A stretch of 64,000 nt of DNA from Meghimatium bilineatum (GCA_034231615.1 CM067309.1:25039965-25103964), one strand, 5' to 3'; positions 20,501-27,958 are shown, counted from the first letter of the stretch. Made by a program: numbers and translations. The notes: generated by a model not told the origin, from the letters alone.

Positions 20501-22434
20501 TCCTATATTGATACTATTCCATTACATAGAATATTTCTGATCTTTTGAAATGCAGGTTTGGTCTGTGCTATTCTGTTCTTTATGTTCAGATATATTCATT
20601 ACATAACATACACTCAATAGCACACACACACATACTCTTTAAGCAAAAACACCGTAAACAAATATATATGAGTCTTACGTGTAGATATCTTGTTAAAATT
20701 AAGTCATTTACTGAGGTACCGTGTCCAAGTCATAAATCATGACTGAGGTATCGCGTCCATGTCATTAATCATGATGAGGTATCGTGTCCAAGTCATAAAT
20801 CATTTACTGAGGTATCGCATCCAAGTCATAAATCATAACAGAGGTATCGTGTCCAAGTCATAAATCATGACACAACACATTCTGTTCTCAGGGCTACATC
20901 CTGCTAATTTGCTAACATAGTTCAGCGAATGGTAGAAATGGGAGTGACTAGAGTTGATGGGAGAAAGTGCCCCCTCTACGGAAAGATCAGAAGATCGCGT
21001 AATCACTGACTGGGACACTGAGCTTATACACTTTTAGATGGCTGATGGAACGGAAAGCAGCACATATAGGGGAATGCCCCCAGTGCTGTGACGCTTGTTC
21101 CTAATCAAGAATGTTTCCAGAAGTTTCACTACTCTCTGAGGTCTCTGTTTCCAGTAGTCTCACTATCCTCTAAGATGTCTGTTTCCAGAGGTTTCACTAC
21201 TCTCTGAGGTCTCTGTTTCCAGTAGATTCACTACTCTCTGAGGTCTCTGTTTCCAGAAGTTTCACTACTCTCTGAGGTCTCTGTTTCTAGAAGTTTCACT
21301 ACTCTCTGAGGTCTCTGTTTCCAGAAGTTTCACTACTCTCTGAGGTCTCTGTTTCTAGTAGTTTCACTACTCTCTGAGGTCTCTGTTTCTAGTAGATTCA
21401 CTACTCTCTGAGGTCTCTGTTTCTAGTAGATTCACTACTCTCTGAGGTCTCTGTTTCCAGAAGTTTCACTACTCTCTGAGGTCTCTGTTTCCAGAAGTTT
21501 CACTACTCTCTGAGGTCTCTGTTTCTAGTAGTTTCACTACTCTCTGAGATCTATGTTTCCAGTAATTTCACTGCACATTAAAAGGGTTGGAACAATGTTT
21601 CTACTTTTTTCTTGCAAGTAGTGTTAAATATCATGTTTTGTAGTGATAGACCTAAATATGATGGTGGAGCGCATGGCTGTGTGGTTAGAACGCCGTTCTC
21701 AGATCCTTGATGTCCCGGTTTCAATCAACGGTTGTGACATGATTTTTTTTCATTTGGATGTACAATAAAAATCTTTCCTGTACATGTTGTAGGGTCTGCT
21801 GTGACAAAGCAGCGTTTATTTCCATACCACATAGAATGCCTCCCTGCATTCCTTCACAGAAAAACATGCAGTAATGAAAGAAAGTACTAAATATGATGTT
21901 TTATACAAGCAGTACTAAATATGATGTTTCTGCAGGTAGTGATAAATATGATGTTTTGTTTTCCTAAGCTGAGGTAGGGGTTTGAATATCTCAGACCTGA
22001 CCCCTCCATATTTACGGATCGGCATTTCAAGGATATTAGATCAAAGTAAAATCGTGTATGCCTAAGTGTGTAGATGACTTTCAATCATATCGACACGTCA
22101 TGTTAGATTTGATAAAGCCTAACACTTTACTGCAATGCAGTAAGCGAGTGAATGAATGGTGGTAGTGCGGGTCTAGTGTTCTTATACTAAAAGTAGTTGA
22201 CAATTAAACTCCATTCCTCCCAAAGATGGCCATATTACATTAGATATATTAAAAAAAACTCTTCTAAAACATGAAGTTAATGTATTATTAATGCTCAATT
22301 AACAAAACAAAAGATCAACTTACAGCAGACTCTCCGAATGTCATACAGCCCAAACAAACATTGGCAACCTTCAATCCAGACCGACCAAGGAACTCATATT
22401 TCACCTTGCTAGTTTCAGGAATAGCTGCTGCCAT
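2437..22434 (-). CDS. Aldo/keto reductase gene A (exons 1-7; last exon outside window)
   Basis: Spliced gene on the minus strand. Joining 22434-22324, 19971-19829, 17291-17135, 10343-10170, 7692-7595, 7088-6940 and 2573-2437 gives 969 nt, an open 323-residue protein without stops. Every junction has a GT donor and an AG acceptor. It is an AKR-fold (TIM barrel) NADP(H)-dependent oxidoreductase, closest in feel to the YajO/IolS-like group. The N-terminal strand reads [11 protein letters not shown]. The tetrad is Asp65 and Tyr70 (in FLDTADVYG), Lys96 (in IIATKC) and His139 (in DLYQTHMWD). Also seen are [18 protein letters not shown] and the cofactor-binding [13 protein letters not shown]. By family knowledge it reduces aldehydes or ketones in the cytosol; the substrate cannot be told. 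The missing end should be about 40 residues, as in gene B. One oddity is Ala228 where gene B and most relatives have Gly. The start is the first Met, 11 codons before the barrel. Confidence 0.93.
2885..3830 (+). mobile_element. LINE 3' part ending in a C2H2 zinc finger
   Basis: Broken frames give [39 protein letters not shown], and then a stretch like the family's WQDRVPDTE..MPDKRLPK. The last codons read CMH(stop)[12 protein letters not shown] followed by HLRTHK: a C2H2 finger with one Cys codon changed to a stop. The 3' end holds the perfect hairpin CTTCGC-TT-GCGAAG, then GAGGAAC and an ATC-rich tail (3800-3830). Multiple stops show that it is dead. A sister copy lies at 23698-24430. Confidence 0.75.
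3831..4890. other. Intron/flank without recognisable gene
   Basis: No exon, coding frame or repeat family could be recognised here. Composition is ordinary AT-rich. It lies in intron 6 of AKR gene A. Confidence 0.5.
4902..6050 (+). mobile_element. Retroposon R1, copy 1 (with target-site duplication)
   Basis: Flanked by the direct repeat ACTCTGATATT at 4891-4901 and 6051-6061, so both ends are defined. It starts GGGGTGCAAAGGGAAC and ends with CACGGATATCCGTG, GGAGCGAAC and a CAAAC-type tail. The middle holds about 105-bp monomers (5400-5560) with the core GAGAGAAAGGGTTC. No long ORF is kept; near the end a frame reads like the start of a LINE endonuclease ([11 protein letters not shown] in copy 2). 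It is probably a non-autonomous derivative of an I-type LINE 5' region. About 90 bp present in copies 2 and 3 is missing near 5095. Confidence 0.85.
6482..6650 (+). mobile_element. LINE 3' tail fragment
   Basis: Matches the end of the LINE at 37955-38880 (GACAGTTTAACAACCTGGCA, then GATCTTGATACAT and AGAGAGCCATGAT). It encodes remnants of DSLTTWHGREITT and ends in a GATGATGAT tail. Confidence 0.65.
6940..7088 (-). CDS. AKR gene A exon 6
   Basis: This exon is 149 nt with a TGTACAG acceptor and a GTGAGT donor. It encodes [20 protein letters not shown] and the following surface helix [15 protein letters not shown]. Of the compared exons it is the least conserved against gene B (14 of 49 residues differ). 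Intron 5, before it, is only 506 bp, the shortest in the gene. Confidence 0.92.
7290..7470 (-). mobile_element. LINE fragment
   Basis: On the minus strand, frames resemble MWFLRRM..RIPWTARKTNEQ, the post-RT segment of the LINE at 49000-49800. It is short and broken, and lies just right of AKR exon 6. Confidence 0.5.
7595..7692 (-). CDS. AKR gene A exon 5
   Basis: This exon is 98 nt with a CCAAACAG acceptor and a GTGAGT donor. It encodes [19 protein letters not shown] and [12 protein letters not shown]. The last codon is split as GC|A, giving Ala228; gene B has GG|A (Gly) at the same place. Confidence 0.92.
7808..8880. repeat. 51-bp minisatellite, about 21 copies
   Basis: Unit core CTGTCATCACTATGTCTACA, then AGTACTGACAACATATA and a TAAGTC/TAGGCC variant. 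The unit is a multiple of three, so an open frame of 235 codons runs through it. That is an artefact, not a gene. It lies in intron 4 of gene A. Confidence 0.95.
8950..9102. repeat. Short foldback element
   Basis: The left arm GGTCTTTATCAAGAT and ACACAGAATAGGAACT recur inverted at 9045-9102, with a spacer of about 55 bp. See findings. Confidence 0.85.
9119..9250. repeat. 27-bp tandem repeat, about 4.7 copies
   Basis: Unit AAAGAAACTATTCATACTTT plus ATACATT. An inverted, diverged stretch of the same motif (TTTAAAGTATGGATACTTTC) lies at 9335-9432, making a loose palindrome with the array. Confidence 0.85.
9436..9840. repeat. Duplicated 0.4-kb segment with internal minisatellite, copy 1
   Basis: Very similar over its length to 12721-13115. 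It includes repeat C, GACATGGAATCCTTAGGGAG and a 33-bp minisatellite (9723-9838, core CACACATTGAGAAGAGGTGA). The two copies flank AKR exon 4. Confidence 0.85.
9890..10030 (-). mobile_element. SINE family A, 5' half
   Basis: On the minus strand it matches the head of the complete copy at 32955-33242 (AGTAACACTGTTACTAGCCA region through GTTGGATGTGTCAGGAG). The 3' hairpin and tail are absent. Confidence 0.6.
10170..10343 (-). CDS. AKR gene A exon 4
   Basis: This exon has 58 codons in phase 0/0. It opens with Thr138-His139, the fourth tetrad residue, and contains [20 protein letters not shown] and [15 protein letters not shown], the family's NADP-pocket Ser-Asn region. It differs from the gene B counterpart (63717-63890) at 7 of 58 residues and has exactly the same length. 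Confidence 0.95.
10517..10679 (+). mobile_element. SINE family B, complete copy with target-site duplication
   Basis: Flanked by ATATCACTAGT at 10506-10516 and 10680-10690. It runs from CCGTAGACGGATGTGTCGGG to an AAG tail. The 3' third folds as nested hairpins: an outer stem CTGCT(A/G)GA with TCCAGCAG, and an inner stem TAGTAGGAC with GTCTTGCTA. It then has GAGTTTGAGAATGAACG before the tail. It lies just upstream of AKR exon 4 in intron 3. Confidence 0.9.
10821..11849 (+). repeat. 384-bp unit in about 2.7 near-identical tandem copies
   Basis: The copies begin at 10821, 11205 and 11589, exactly 384 bp apart; the third stops near 11849. Each holds the hairpin CGCATCT-TTTTTTGG-AGATGCG and a pol III B-box-like GGTTCAATTCC. 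A frame of about 80 codons is open in all three ([16 protein letters not shown] to [19 protein letters not shown]). The B-box match is suggestive, but no A box sits at tRNA spacing. The frame is more GC-rich than its surroundings. No family was recognised; it may be a SINE-like unit duplicated with its flank. Confidence 0.9.
11930..12620 (-). mobile_element. I-clade LINE 3' fragment with RNase H remnant
   Basis: On the minus strand, broken frames give [20 protein letters not shown] and [18 protein letters not shown], an RNase H like that at 40079-40495. Many stops and A/T drift show age. The 3' edge is near 11930 (GTTATTAGGCATG), matching the edge at 39755. Confidence 0.7.
12660..13115. repeat. 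Repeat C plus duplicated 0.4-kb segment, copy 2
   Basis: The counterpart of 9436-9840, with the same order: repeat C, the GACATGGAATCCTTAGGGAG block, and a 33-bp minisatellite at 12990-13115. The left edge adds TTCGTCCATCACAAGTGATG, the fuller 5' end of repeat C. Confidence 0.85.
13425..13930 (-). mobile_element. LINE 3' fragment carrying a small tandem repeat
   Basis: The minus frame 13427-13669 reads [20 protein letters not shown], then [20 protein letters not shown], the post-RT end of an RNase H-less LINE. A unit of about 30 bp with GGTGCACTCTGCTAGACTGT occurs about three times at 13735-13835, inside or beside the fragment. Confidence 0.65.
13978..14187. repeat. 33-bp minisatellite, about 6.4 copies
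   Basis: Unit GCTGATTGATGCTACTGATG plus TAGGCCCCATGTA. The copies are nearly identical. The open frame across it is not a gene. Confidence 0.95.
14357..14509 (-). mobile_element. SINE family B copy with target-site duplication
   Basis: Flanked by ATGTAAAGATC at 14346-14356 and 14510-14520. The AAG tail is on the left (TTCTTCTTCTTC). The outer stem CCTGCTGGA / TCCAGCAGG is intact. It is inserted within a stretch of GATCAATCATTAGAGATAG repeats. Confidence 0.9.
14525..15000. repeat. Non-coding stretch with a dispersed motif
   Basis: It begins GCTGATTCAGCGGTCCATGG; a diverged version is at 46630-46680 (GCTGATTCAGTGGTTCAAG). The open frame 14540-14869 has no recognisable domain, and I do not call it a gene. 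Confidence 0.4.
15148..15345. repeat. 36-bp minisatellite, about 5.5 copies
   Basis: Unit CAATTATTGTGTAAAGACCA plus AGTGTTAGAAATATAA. The copies are near-perfect. Related single units occur at 14270-14350. Confidence 0.95.
15705..16266. repeat. Foldback element with arms of about 240 bp
   Basis: The ends are GTTTCGCTTGAA (15705-15716) and its near-inverse TTCAAGTGAAAC (16255-16266). Inner matches include CTTTCTCAAGAATAT, AAAAACAATGTT, AGATACACTATTGACATG and GTGACAATGATGTAT, all inverted on the right side. The spacer is about 80 bp. No ORF was found. Confidence 0.9.
16335..17090. repeat. 34-bp minisatellite, about 22 copies
   Basis: Unit AACAAACAGGGAATGTATGT plus TTACTGAGATCAAT, with GATATCAGT and AAGAGCAAC variants arranged in blocks, suggesting expansion of subfamilies. 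It ends about 45 bp from the exon 3 donor of gene A. Confidence 0.95.
17135..17291 (-). CDS. AKR gene A exon 3
   Basis: This exon is 157 nt with a CTCAG acceptor and a GTAAAC donor. It encodes [13 protein letters not shown] with catalytic Lys96, then [20 protein letters not shown], the helix and strand before the active-site His. It ends in phase 0 after Gln137. A 34-bp minisatellite array (16335-17090) lies only about 45 bp from its donor, inside intron 3. Confidence 0.93.
17690..18405 (-). mobile_element. LINE fragment (RNase H-less), post-RT region
   Basis: Minus-strand frames give [13 protein letters not shown], then remnants of [16 protein letters not shown] and [13 protein letters not shown], then [20 protein letters not shown]. 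Heavily broken. It lies in intron 2 of gene A. Confidence 0.65.
18540..18935 (-). mobile_element. LINE 3' fragment
   Basis: Minus-strand frames read [30 protein letters not shown] and [10 protein letters not shown], the typical post-RT segment of a LINE, with many stops. Confidence 0.65.
18950..19075. repeat. 32-bp minisatellite, about 4 copies
   Basis: Unit CCTTAATAGTTGTAACCTTG plus TTATGTTGGCCC. It sits between two LINE fragments. Confidence 0.9.
19190..19460 (-). mobile_element. LINE fragment
   Basis: Minus-strand frames give [14 protein letters not shown], then [14 protein letters not shown], weakly like the post-RT end of LINEs. Short and decayed. Confidence 0.45.
19829..19971 (-). CDS. 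AKR gene A exon 2
   Basis: This exon is 143 nt with a TTTCAG acceptor and a GTGAGT donor. It encodes [16 protein letters not shown] and the [14 protein letters not shown] motif with catalytic Asp65 and Tyr70. It ends two bases into codon 85, which exon 3 completes as Asn. Confidence 0.93.
20165..20600 (-). mobile_element. LINE fragment, same family as 49000-49800
   Basis: Minus-strand frames give [33 protein letters not shown] and [17 protein letters not shown]. These match [20 protein letters not shown] and [13 protein letters not shown] in the plus-strand copy at 49298-49777. It lies in intron 1 of gene A. Confidence 0.7.
20705..20870. repeat. 32-bp minisatellite, about 5 copies
   Basis: Unit GAGGTATCGTGTCCAAGTCA plus TAAATCATGACT. 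A short SINE A piece (20870-20915, ending CATCCTGCTAATTTGC) follows at once. Confidence 0.9.
20915..21110 (+). mobile_element. LINE 3' tail (same family as 59130-60005)
   Basis: Matches 59815-60005: GGTAGAAATGGGAGTGACTA, GATGGGAGAAAGTG, ACTGGGACACTGAGCTTA and GGGAATGCCCCCAGTGCTGT. This is the end of ORF2 plus the 3' end of an RNase H-bearing LINE. Confidence 0.75.
21112..21575. repeat. 34-bp minisatellite, about 13 copies
   Basis: Unit GTTTCCAGAAGTTTCACTAC plus TCTCTGAGGTCTCT. Confidence 0.95.
21660..21850 (+). mobile_element. tRNA-derived SINE-like element
   Basis: GTGTGGTTAGAACGCCG resembles a pol III A box, and GGTTTCAATCAACGG a degenerate B box about 35 bp on, followed by a non-tRNA body. 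No tRNA cloverleaf survives. Confidence 0.5.
22324..22434 (-). CDS. AKR gene A exon 1
   Basis: This exon has 37 codons from the ATG at 22434 to a GTAAGT donor whose G is 22323, phase 0. It encodes the N-terminal beta hairpin ([17 protein letters not shown], then CMTFGESA), typical of AKRs. The sequence before the ATG (TTGATTTCACACAAAG region) shows no clear TATA box. A 45-bp minisatellite begins about 270 bp upstream. Confidence 0.92.
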
Positions 22435-22700
22435 ATTGTGTTGTTAATTGATTTCACACAAAGATGTTTGTGTCCTCCTGTATTTAATAGAAATGTTTTT
22501 TATTGACAACATGATCTAACTCTTTAAGAAGTAAATCTTCAGAATAATTTAGAATTTTAAAATATCAAAGGTTATGATGAAATTAGAGAGGGAAAGGTGG
22601 CTCATCTTTGAATAATCTCTGCACTTCTGTAAGCTACCAGACAAATACCTTAGAAATTGCTGCATGTCTGATGATAAAATTGGAGATGGACAATTTTTTG

Positions 22701-23382
22701 ACACAAAACTCTCTCCGGACAGTTAAGGGTAGTCCTGTAGGCTGGACACAAAACTCTCTCCGGACAGTTAAGGGTAGTCCTGTAGGCTGGACACAAAACT
22801 CTCTCCGGACAGTTAAGGGTAGTCCTGTAGGCTGGACACAAAACTCTCTCCGGACAGTTAAATGTAGTCCTGTAGACTGGACACAAAACTCTCTCCGGAC
22901 AGTTAAGGGTAGTCCTGTAGGCTGGACACAAAACTCTCTCCGGACAGTTAAGGGTAGTCCTGTAGGCTGGACACAAAACTCTCTCTGGACAGTTAAGGGT
23001 AGTCCTGTACGCTGGACACAAAACTCTCTCCGGACAGTTAAGGGTAGTCCTGTAGGCTGGACACAAAACTCTCTCCGGACAGTTAAGGGTAGTCCTGTAG
23101 GCTGGACACAAAACTCTCTCCGGACAGTTAAGGGTAGTCCTGTAGGCTGGACACAAAACTCTCTCAGGACAGTTAAGGGTAGTCCTGTAGGCTGGACACA
23201 AAACTCTATTCAGACAGTTAAGGATAGTCTTGTAGGCTGGACACAAAACTCTCTCTGGACAAATAAGGGTAGTCCTGTAGGCTGGACACAAAACTCTCTC
23301 CGGACATTTAAGGGTAGTCCTGTAGGCTGAACACAAAACTCTCTCCGAACAGTTAAGGGTAGTCCTGTAGGCTGGACACAAA
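22701..23382. repeat. 45-bp minisatellite, 15 copies, upstream of AKR gene A
   Basis: Unit ACACAAAACTCTCTCCGGAC plus AGTTAAGGGTAGTCCTGTAGGCTGG in two pieces, nearly perfect. Open frames of 240 and 289 codons on opposite strands are artefacts of the 45-bp (15-codon) unit. It begins 267 bp upstream of the gene A ATG, so it may lie in the promoter region. Confidence 0.96.
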
Positions 23383-23697
23383 AAGATACAGTACTTCTCA
23401 GCATGTCGGAATATGCTAGGATTATGATTCAGTGCATTATTTTCAGTGCCTTTAGAACACTGGCAATATGGAATTGGAAGATTTATGATCGCCATACCTG
23501 AAGTGCTGGCACAAGGCATAAATGTGACTTTATTAGAGGAAAAGGATGTATTCCTAATAAAAGCTTTCCACTAATTTTGGGGACTTTTCTAGGAAAAACG
23601 ATTATAATTCCAGTATTTTTATTGTAAACACGAGGAAATCTCACAATTTGTTTTATTGCTCTCTCCGAAGTATCTACTGGATTAAGCTGATATAAAT

Positions 23698-24430
23698 ATG
23701 ATGTGTGGACTTCTTTATGTGTGTGAGCTTTCACCTATTACAGAGATTTCAACATTGCTTTATGCTGTGTCTTGCTGGACTGTCTATGCGAGAAACGCCC
23801 GGCAGCATAACTCATTTCACCTTCGGTGCCTACGAAACCTCATAGGAGTACGTTGGCAGGATCGAGTACCAGATACGGAAATTCTTCAGAATTCCTGTAT
23901 GCAAAGCATCAATGCAATGCTGACTAGGTCCCGACTCCGCTGGACTTGCCACATCATCCGTATGCCAGACAAGCACCTTCCAAAGAGATTATTCTATGGG
24001 TAACTGTGCGAAGGTAAACGCTCAAGCGAAGGGCAGAAAAAAACGCTTCAAGGATCACCTAAAAAACTCTCTCAAGCACTGCAGCATCGATCCCAGCTCC
24101 TGGGAGACTACATCACTTGACCGCTCAGCACGGCACACCCAGATCACTGCTGGCATCACAAAATATTAAAAGGAAAGAACACTGCTGGAAATCCACAAGC
24201 GCAAGAAGCGGAAGGACATATCCGAGGGTTCTCCTACCCCTAACTTTCAGCACTCCTGCATGCACTGCAATAGAACTTTCTGTGCACGAATCGGACTCAT
24301 CGGATACTCATCTACGAACTCACAAACCACATTAGACAATTTCCAGTTTACTGTTATTATTTTATTTTTTTTCATCGCATTCATTTCTATTTAATACCAT
24401 GCTCATCTTCGCTTGCGAAGGAGGAACCAC
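23698..24430 (+). mobile_element. LINE 3' part with C2H2 zinc-finger end, copy 2
   Basis: The frame 23698-24003 reads [37 protein letters not shown] and LRWTCHIIRMPDKHLPKRLF. Later codons give CMHCNRTFCARIGLIG before a short insertion shifts the frame ahead of the His pair. The 3' end has the same CTTCGC-TT-GCGAAG hairpin and GAGGAAC as 2885-3830. It is better preserved than copy 1. Confidence 0.8.
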
Positions 24431-25230
24431 ATTACAGAGACACACTCTCAGCATTTCTTGGCATCTGCTGGTCTGTGACTGCAGACTATAACAAAAGCTA
24501 ACTACCAATGCTTCGTGAAGAATTGAAGACTCTAGAATGTTTGTTTATTAACAGACCAGAAATATGATTCAGTAGAAGGTAGTTCTGACTTGTATTCATA
24601 AATTTAAAACACTGTAATTGTGTCGATTAGGACCTGTATCAAAACAGAATGCGCTGTAAGGATAATTTAAAACCAGAAAGATGGCATATATTTTCCTGCT
24701 TGGACATGAGGGATCCGATGGTAATCAGTGAGTTGACAGGCTGGAAAGCATGTTGAAAGGCATACTGATGAGCAGTGCTGACATTTTCAGTGAGATGAAG
24801 GTTCTGAAAAGAGAATGATTTACGATAGTTGTGCATATCTCTCTCTGGAATGATGTTCCAGTGTCATAAGGATGTCATATTGAGACATTTGGTGTAGAAA
24901 TATCTCCATGCCTTTCTATCTCTACCATCCTGGTTAATTTGGTGGGTGGGAGGTAGTTAGGTAGATAAATTAGATAGAGTATAGTGATTATAAAGAAAGA
25001 TAGATTAGATAAATAGGCAGGCAGAGGGATAAACGCTGCATAAAGTAGGCTAGCACATAGCAGCGAGCACATAGGAAATACAATCTAGCAGCAATGCAAG
25101 CATTATTCAAAGAATAAGAATAACAAAATACACCGGGGGAGAGGAATTTACTAAATTGGAGTTAAAGGGAAAGTCTAGCTCTGAATAAATTTAGTTTATG
25201 TCCCAAATTTTGTTCACCTGCAACAAGGTA
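24431..25230. other. Intergenic stretch, nothing recognised
   Basis: No exon, LINE frame or SINE was recognised. 24895-25030 is rich in GATA-like imperfect repeats. Confidence 0.5.
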
Positions 25231-25234
25231 CAAT

Positions 25235-25705
25235 TTATATAATAAATGTAACATAGATGTGACAGTGCTTTTTTGCAACAAATATACCACAGATGTGACA
25301 GTGCATTTTTGTAACAAATGTAACACAGATGTTACAGTGCGTTTTTGTAACAAATGTAACACATATGTTACAATGCGTTTTTGTAACAAATGTAACACAG
25401 ATGTGACAGTGCGGTTTTTATAACAAATGTAACACAGATGTGACAGTGCATTTTTGTAACAAATGTAACACAGATGTGACAGTGCATTTTTGTAACAAAT
25501 GTAACACAGATGTGACAGTGCATTTTTGTAACAAATGTAACACAGATGTGTCAGTGCATTTTTGTAACAAATGTAACACAGATGTGACAGTGCATTTTGT
25601 AACAAATGTAACACAGATGTGACAGTGCATTTTTGTAACAAATGTAACAGTGCGTTTTTGTAACAAATGTAACACAGATGTGACAGTGCAATTTATGTAA
25701 CATTT
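25235..25705. repeat. 36-bp minisatellite, about 13 copies
   Basis: Unit GTAACAAATGTAACACAGAT plus GTGACAGTGCATTTTT. Single-base length changes shift frames between copies. The open frames through it are artefacts. Confidence 0.95.
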
Positions 25706-25867
25706 ATGATATAGATGTGATGGTGCAGTTTATTTCACATATATAATAGGCCTATATATGTTATGGTATAGTCAGTGTAGGCCCCATGTAACACATAGTT
25801 TAACATATTTAGTTTTTAAGCTGATATAGGGCCTATCATACATATTCAGGATAGGCCCCTATAGATA

Positions 25868-26205
25868 GGAATAACAAGGAACATTTGACAAGAACAATGC
25901 AGGTAATGGTGAGTTTTACTAGGCCTAACAAGGAACATTTGACAATGCAGATAATGGCGAGTTTTACTAGGCCTAACAAGGAACATTTGACAATGCAGAT
26001 AATGGCGAGTTTTACTAGGCCTAACAAGGAACATTTGACAATGCAGATGGCGAGTTTTACTAGGCCTAACAAGGAACATTTGACAATGCAGATAATGGCG
26101 AGTTTTACTAGGCCTAACAAGGAACATTTGACAATGCAGATGGCGAGTTTTACTAGGCCTAACAAGGAACATTTGACAATGCAGATAATGGCGAGTTTTA
26201 CATTC
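25868..26205. repeat. 48/45-bp minisatellite, 7 copies
   Basis: Unit GGCCTAACAAGGAACATTTG, then ACAATGCAGATAATGGCGAG and TTTTACTA. Some units lack the three bases ATA, giving 48- and 45-bp lengths that keep frame on both strands. Confidence 0.95.
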
Positions 26206-26269
26206 ACGATTAAATAATAACTTACAGTAGATGATTGAGAAATCAGACAATAATTTGGAATACATCTTC

Positions 26270-26412
26270 ACCGCCAAATACGGATGTCTTTGACAATTTC
26301 GGCTCAATGGCTCAAATAAAACAACGACACAGCGTATTTCCTTTCTCTGGACTACATCCTGTTGGAAATCTAGTATGGACATGATCCTGTTACAAAAAAG
26401 ATACAGCAGGAG
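26270..26412 (+). mobile_element. SINE family B copy without tail
   Basis: CCAAATACGGATGTCTTTGA to CAGCAGGAGTTTGAGA. The inner and outer hairpin arms are recognisable. The AAG tail is lost. Confidence 0.75.
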
Positions 26413-26455
26413 TTTGAGACCCACAATTTATATCAGAAAATAAAACCCGTGCACG

Positions 26456-26645
26456 ACCCACGCAGTGTAGCTATCAAAGAAGATGTACGGTACACTTACC
26501 CACACAGCTTGGCTATCAAAGACGATGTACAGTACACTTACCCACACAGCTTGGCTATCAAAAACGATGTAGACCTTTCGTAATTTACCCACACAACTTG
26601 GCTCATCAAATAGGCCTACTATGTACAATAAGCTTACCCACACAG
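26456..26645. repeat. 42-bp minisatellite, about 4 copies
   Basis: Unit CACACAGCTTGGCTATCAAA, then GACGATGTACAGTACACTTACC in pieces. The later copies are diverged. Confidence 0.9.
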
Positions 26646-26919
26646 TTTCAATATTGCATGGTCATAAACCTACAATATTCACGTACACTAGACTTACCTA
26701 TCGTAGACAAAACACAGTTTTCAAGAACTTGACAACTCAATACCCTCGTCCTATTTATAATACATTTTCTGGACCACAGCATGCGTAAACTGTGGCAATT
26801 TCTATTTCAATAACTTCATTTGTCACGTACGATAGTGGTCTAATTTATGGATATACGTGCTTTATGGATATATGTGCTACACTTTGGAAGTCAGGAACCT
26901 GTCGTTTAATGATTGTAAA

Positions 26920-27092
26920 AGTAAAGTAACCCATAGCATTTATTAATGCCGTAGGGGTGTGAGATGTTAGCGATCTCACATTTCAGAGGCTCTGCAAATG
27001 AGGGCGGTAGCCATCTCCTCTCCCTCGCAGTCTACCACTCATATGCGAAGCCAGTGCGCTAGCTACTGCGCTATGCGGCTCCCTGATTGTGC
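26920..27092 (-). mobile_element. tRNA-derived SINE (family D)
   Basis: On the minus strand it opens GGGAGCCGCATAGCGCAGTA with AGCTAGCGCACTGGC (A-box-like), and ends in a GCCCTCA / GATGTTAGCG body and a GTTACTTTAC end. A longer relative is at 37330-37600. An internal piece is missing here. Confidence 0.75.
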
Positions 27093-27194
27093 TGACTTAT
27101 AAATAACATATAGGGGCTGATAACAGGAATGAACAGATGCGCAGTAAATTCTTTGTTTCTTTTCTTCGTTTTTATGTGACTTGTTTTTACAACG

Positions 27195-27375
27195 GTGTTG
27201 CTGGTTGGTGTTGTTGTTCGTCCATTACTAGTGATGATGACCACCTGTTACAACCACTTTATGAAATTCTGTTGGAGACATCGTTTAACACTATTAGATC
27301 GTAAATGGCAAATACGCCCTGTGCTTGCAGCAAATCTACAAGGACAATCCGGGCACGGTATAGGCCTAAGCCTAA
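27195..27375. repeat. Repeat family C copy
   Basis: TTGTTGTTCGTCCATTACTA, then GTGATGATGACCACCTGTTA and AAATGGCAAATACGCCCT. It is the best 5' end of this family in the window. Confidence 0.65.
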
Positions 27376-27399
27376 CATTTTATATATTGTTTGTTGTTT

Positions 27400-27590
27400 C
27401 AGTGAAGTAGCATTGTCAAGGTCAGTGATATCTGGGATCGTATCTTGTCATTTACTTCTGTGTTTGTTCTCAAACTCCTGGACATTAGCAGGATGTAGTC
27501 CGGAGACAGAAATGTGTTGTGTCATGGTTTACAGCTTTGTTGCGATATTTGCGCCTTTCTATCTGTACTTCAGTATGGTCTCTGGGCAGC
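27400..27590 (-). mobile_element. SINE family A copy
   Basis: Minus strand; it holds CTCAAACTCCTG, ATTAGCAGGATGTAGTCCGG, ATGTGTTGTGTCATGG and GCGATATTTGCGCC. These match the complete copy at 32955-33242. Diverged toward its 5' end. Confidence 0.75.
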
Positions 27591-27614
27591 TTTGACATTA
27601 TATAGGAATATCAA

Positions 27615-27958
27615 CAATGTTTACCTTCCATGCATGGTGTAAGAGATAGATTTTGACAATGTTTACCTTCCGTGCATGGTGTAAGAGATAGATTTTGACA
27701 ATGTTTACCTTCCATACATGGTGTAAGAGATAGATTTTGACAATGTTTACCTTCCATACATGGTGTAAGAGATATATTTTGACAATGTTTACCTTCCATG
27801 CATGGTGTAAGAGATAGATTTTGACAATGTTTACCTTCCATACATGGTGTAAGAGATAGATTTTGACAATGTTTACCTTCCATACATGTTGTAAGAGATA
27901 GATTTTGACAATGTTTACCTCTAATGCATGGTGTAAGAGATATATTTTGACAATGTTT
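27615..27958. repeat. 42-bp minisatellite, 8 copies, resembling the SINE A head
   Basis: Unit ACAATGTTTACCTTCCATGC plus ATGGTGTAAGAGATAGATTTTG. It resembles the SINE A 5' segment at 33004-33045 (ACACTGTTTACCTTCCACGC). Open frames on the minus strand are artefacts. Confidence 0.95.

Noticed and set aside
22608-23519. Long repeat-protein frames on both strands (240 and 289 codons)
   Set aside because: Both come from a 45-bp tandem unit; open frames on opposite strands over the same array argue against coding.
25836-26424. 192-codon frame with a repeated RPSKTRHYLHCQMFLV block
   Set aside because: Made by the 48/45-bp array with SINE B sequence upstream; not a gene.
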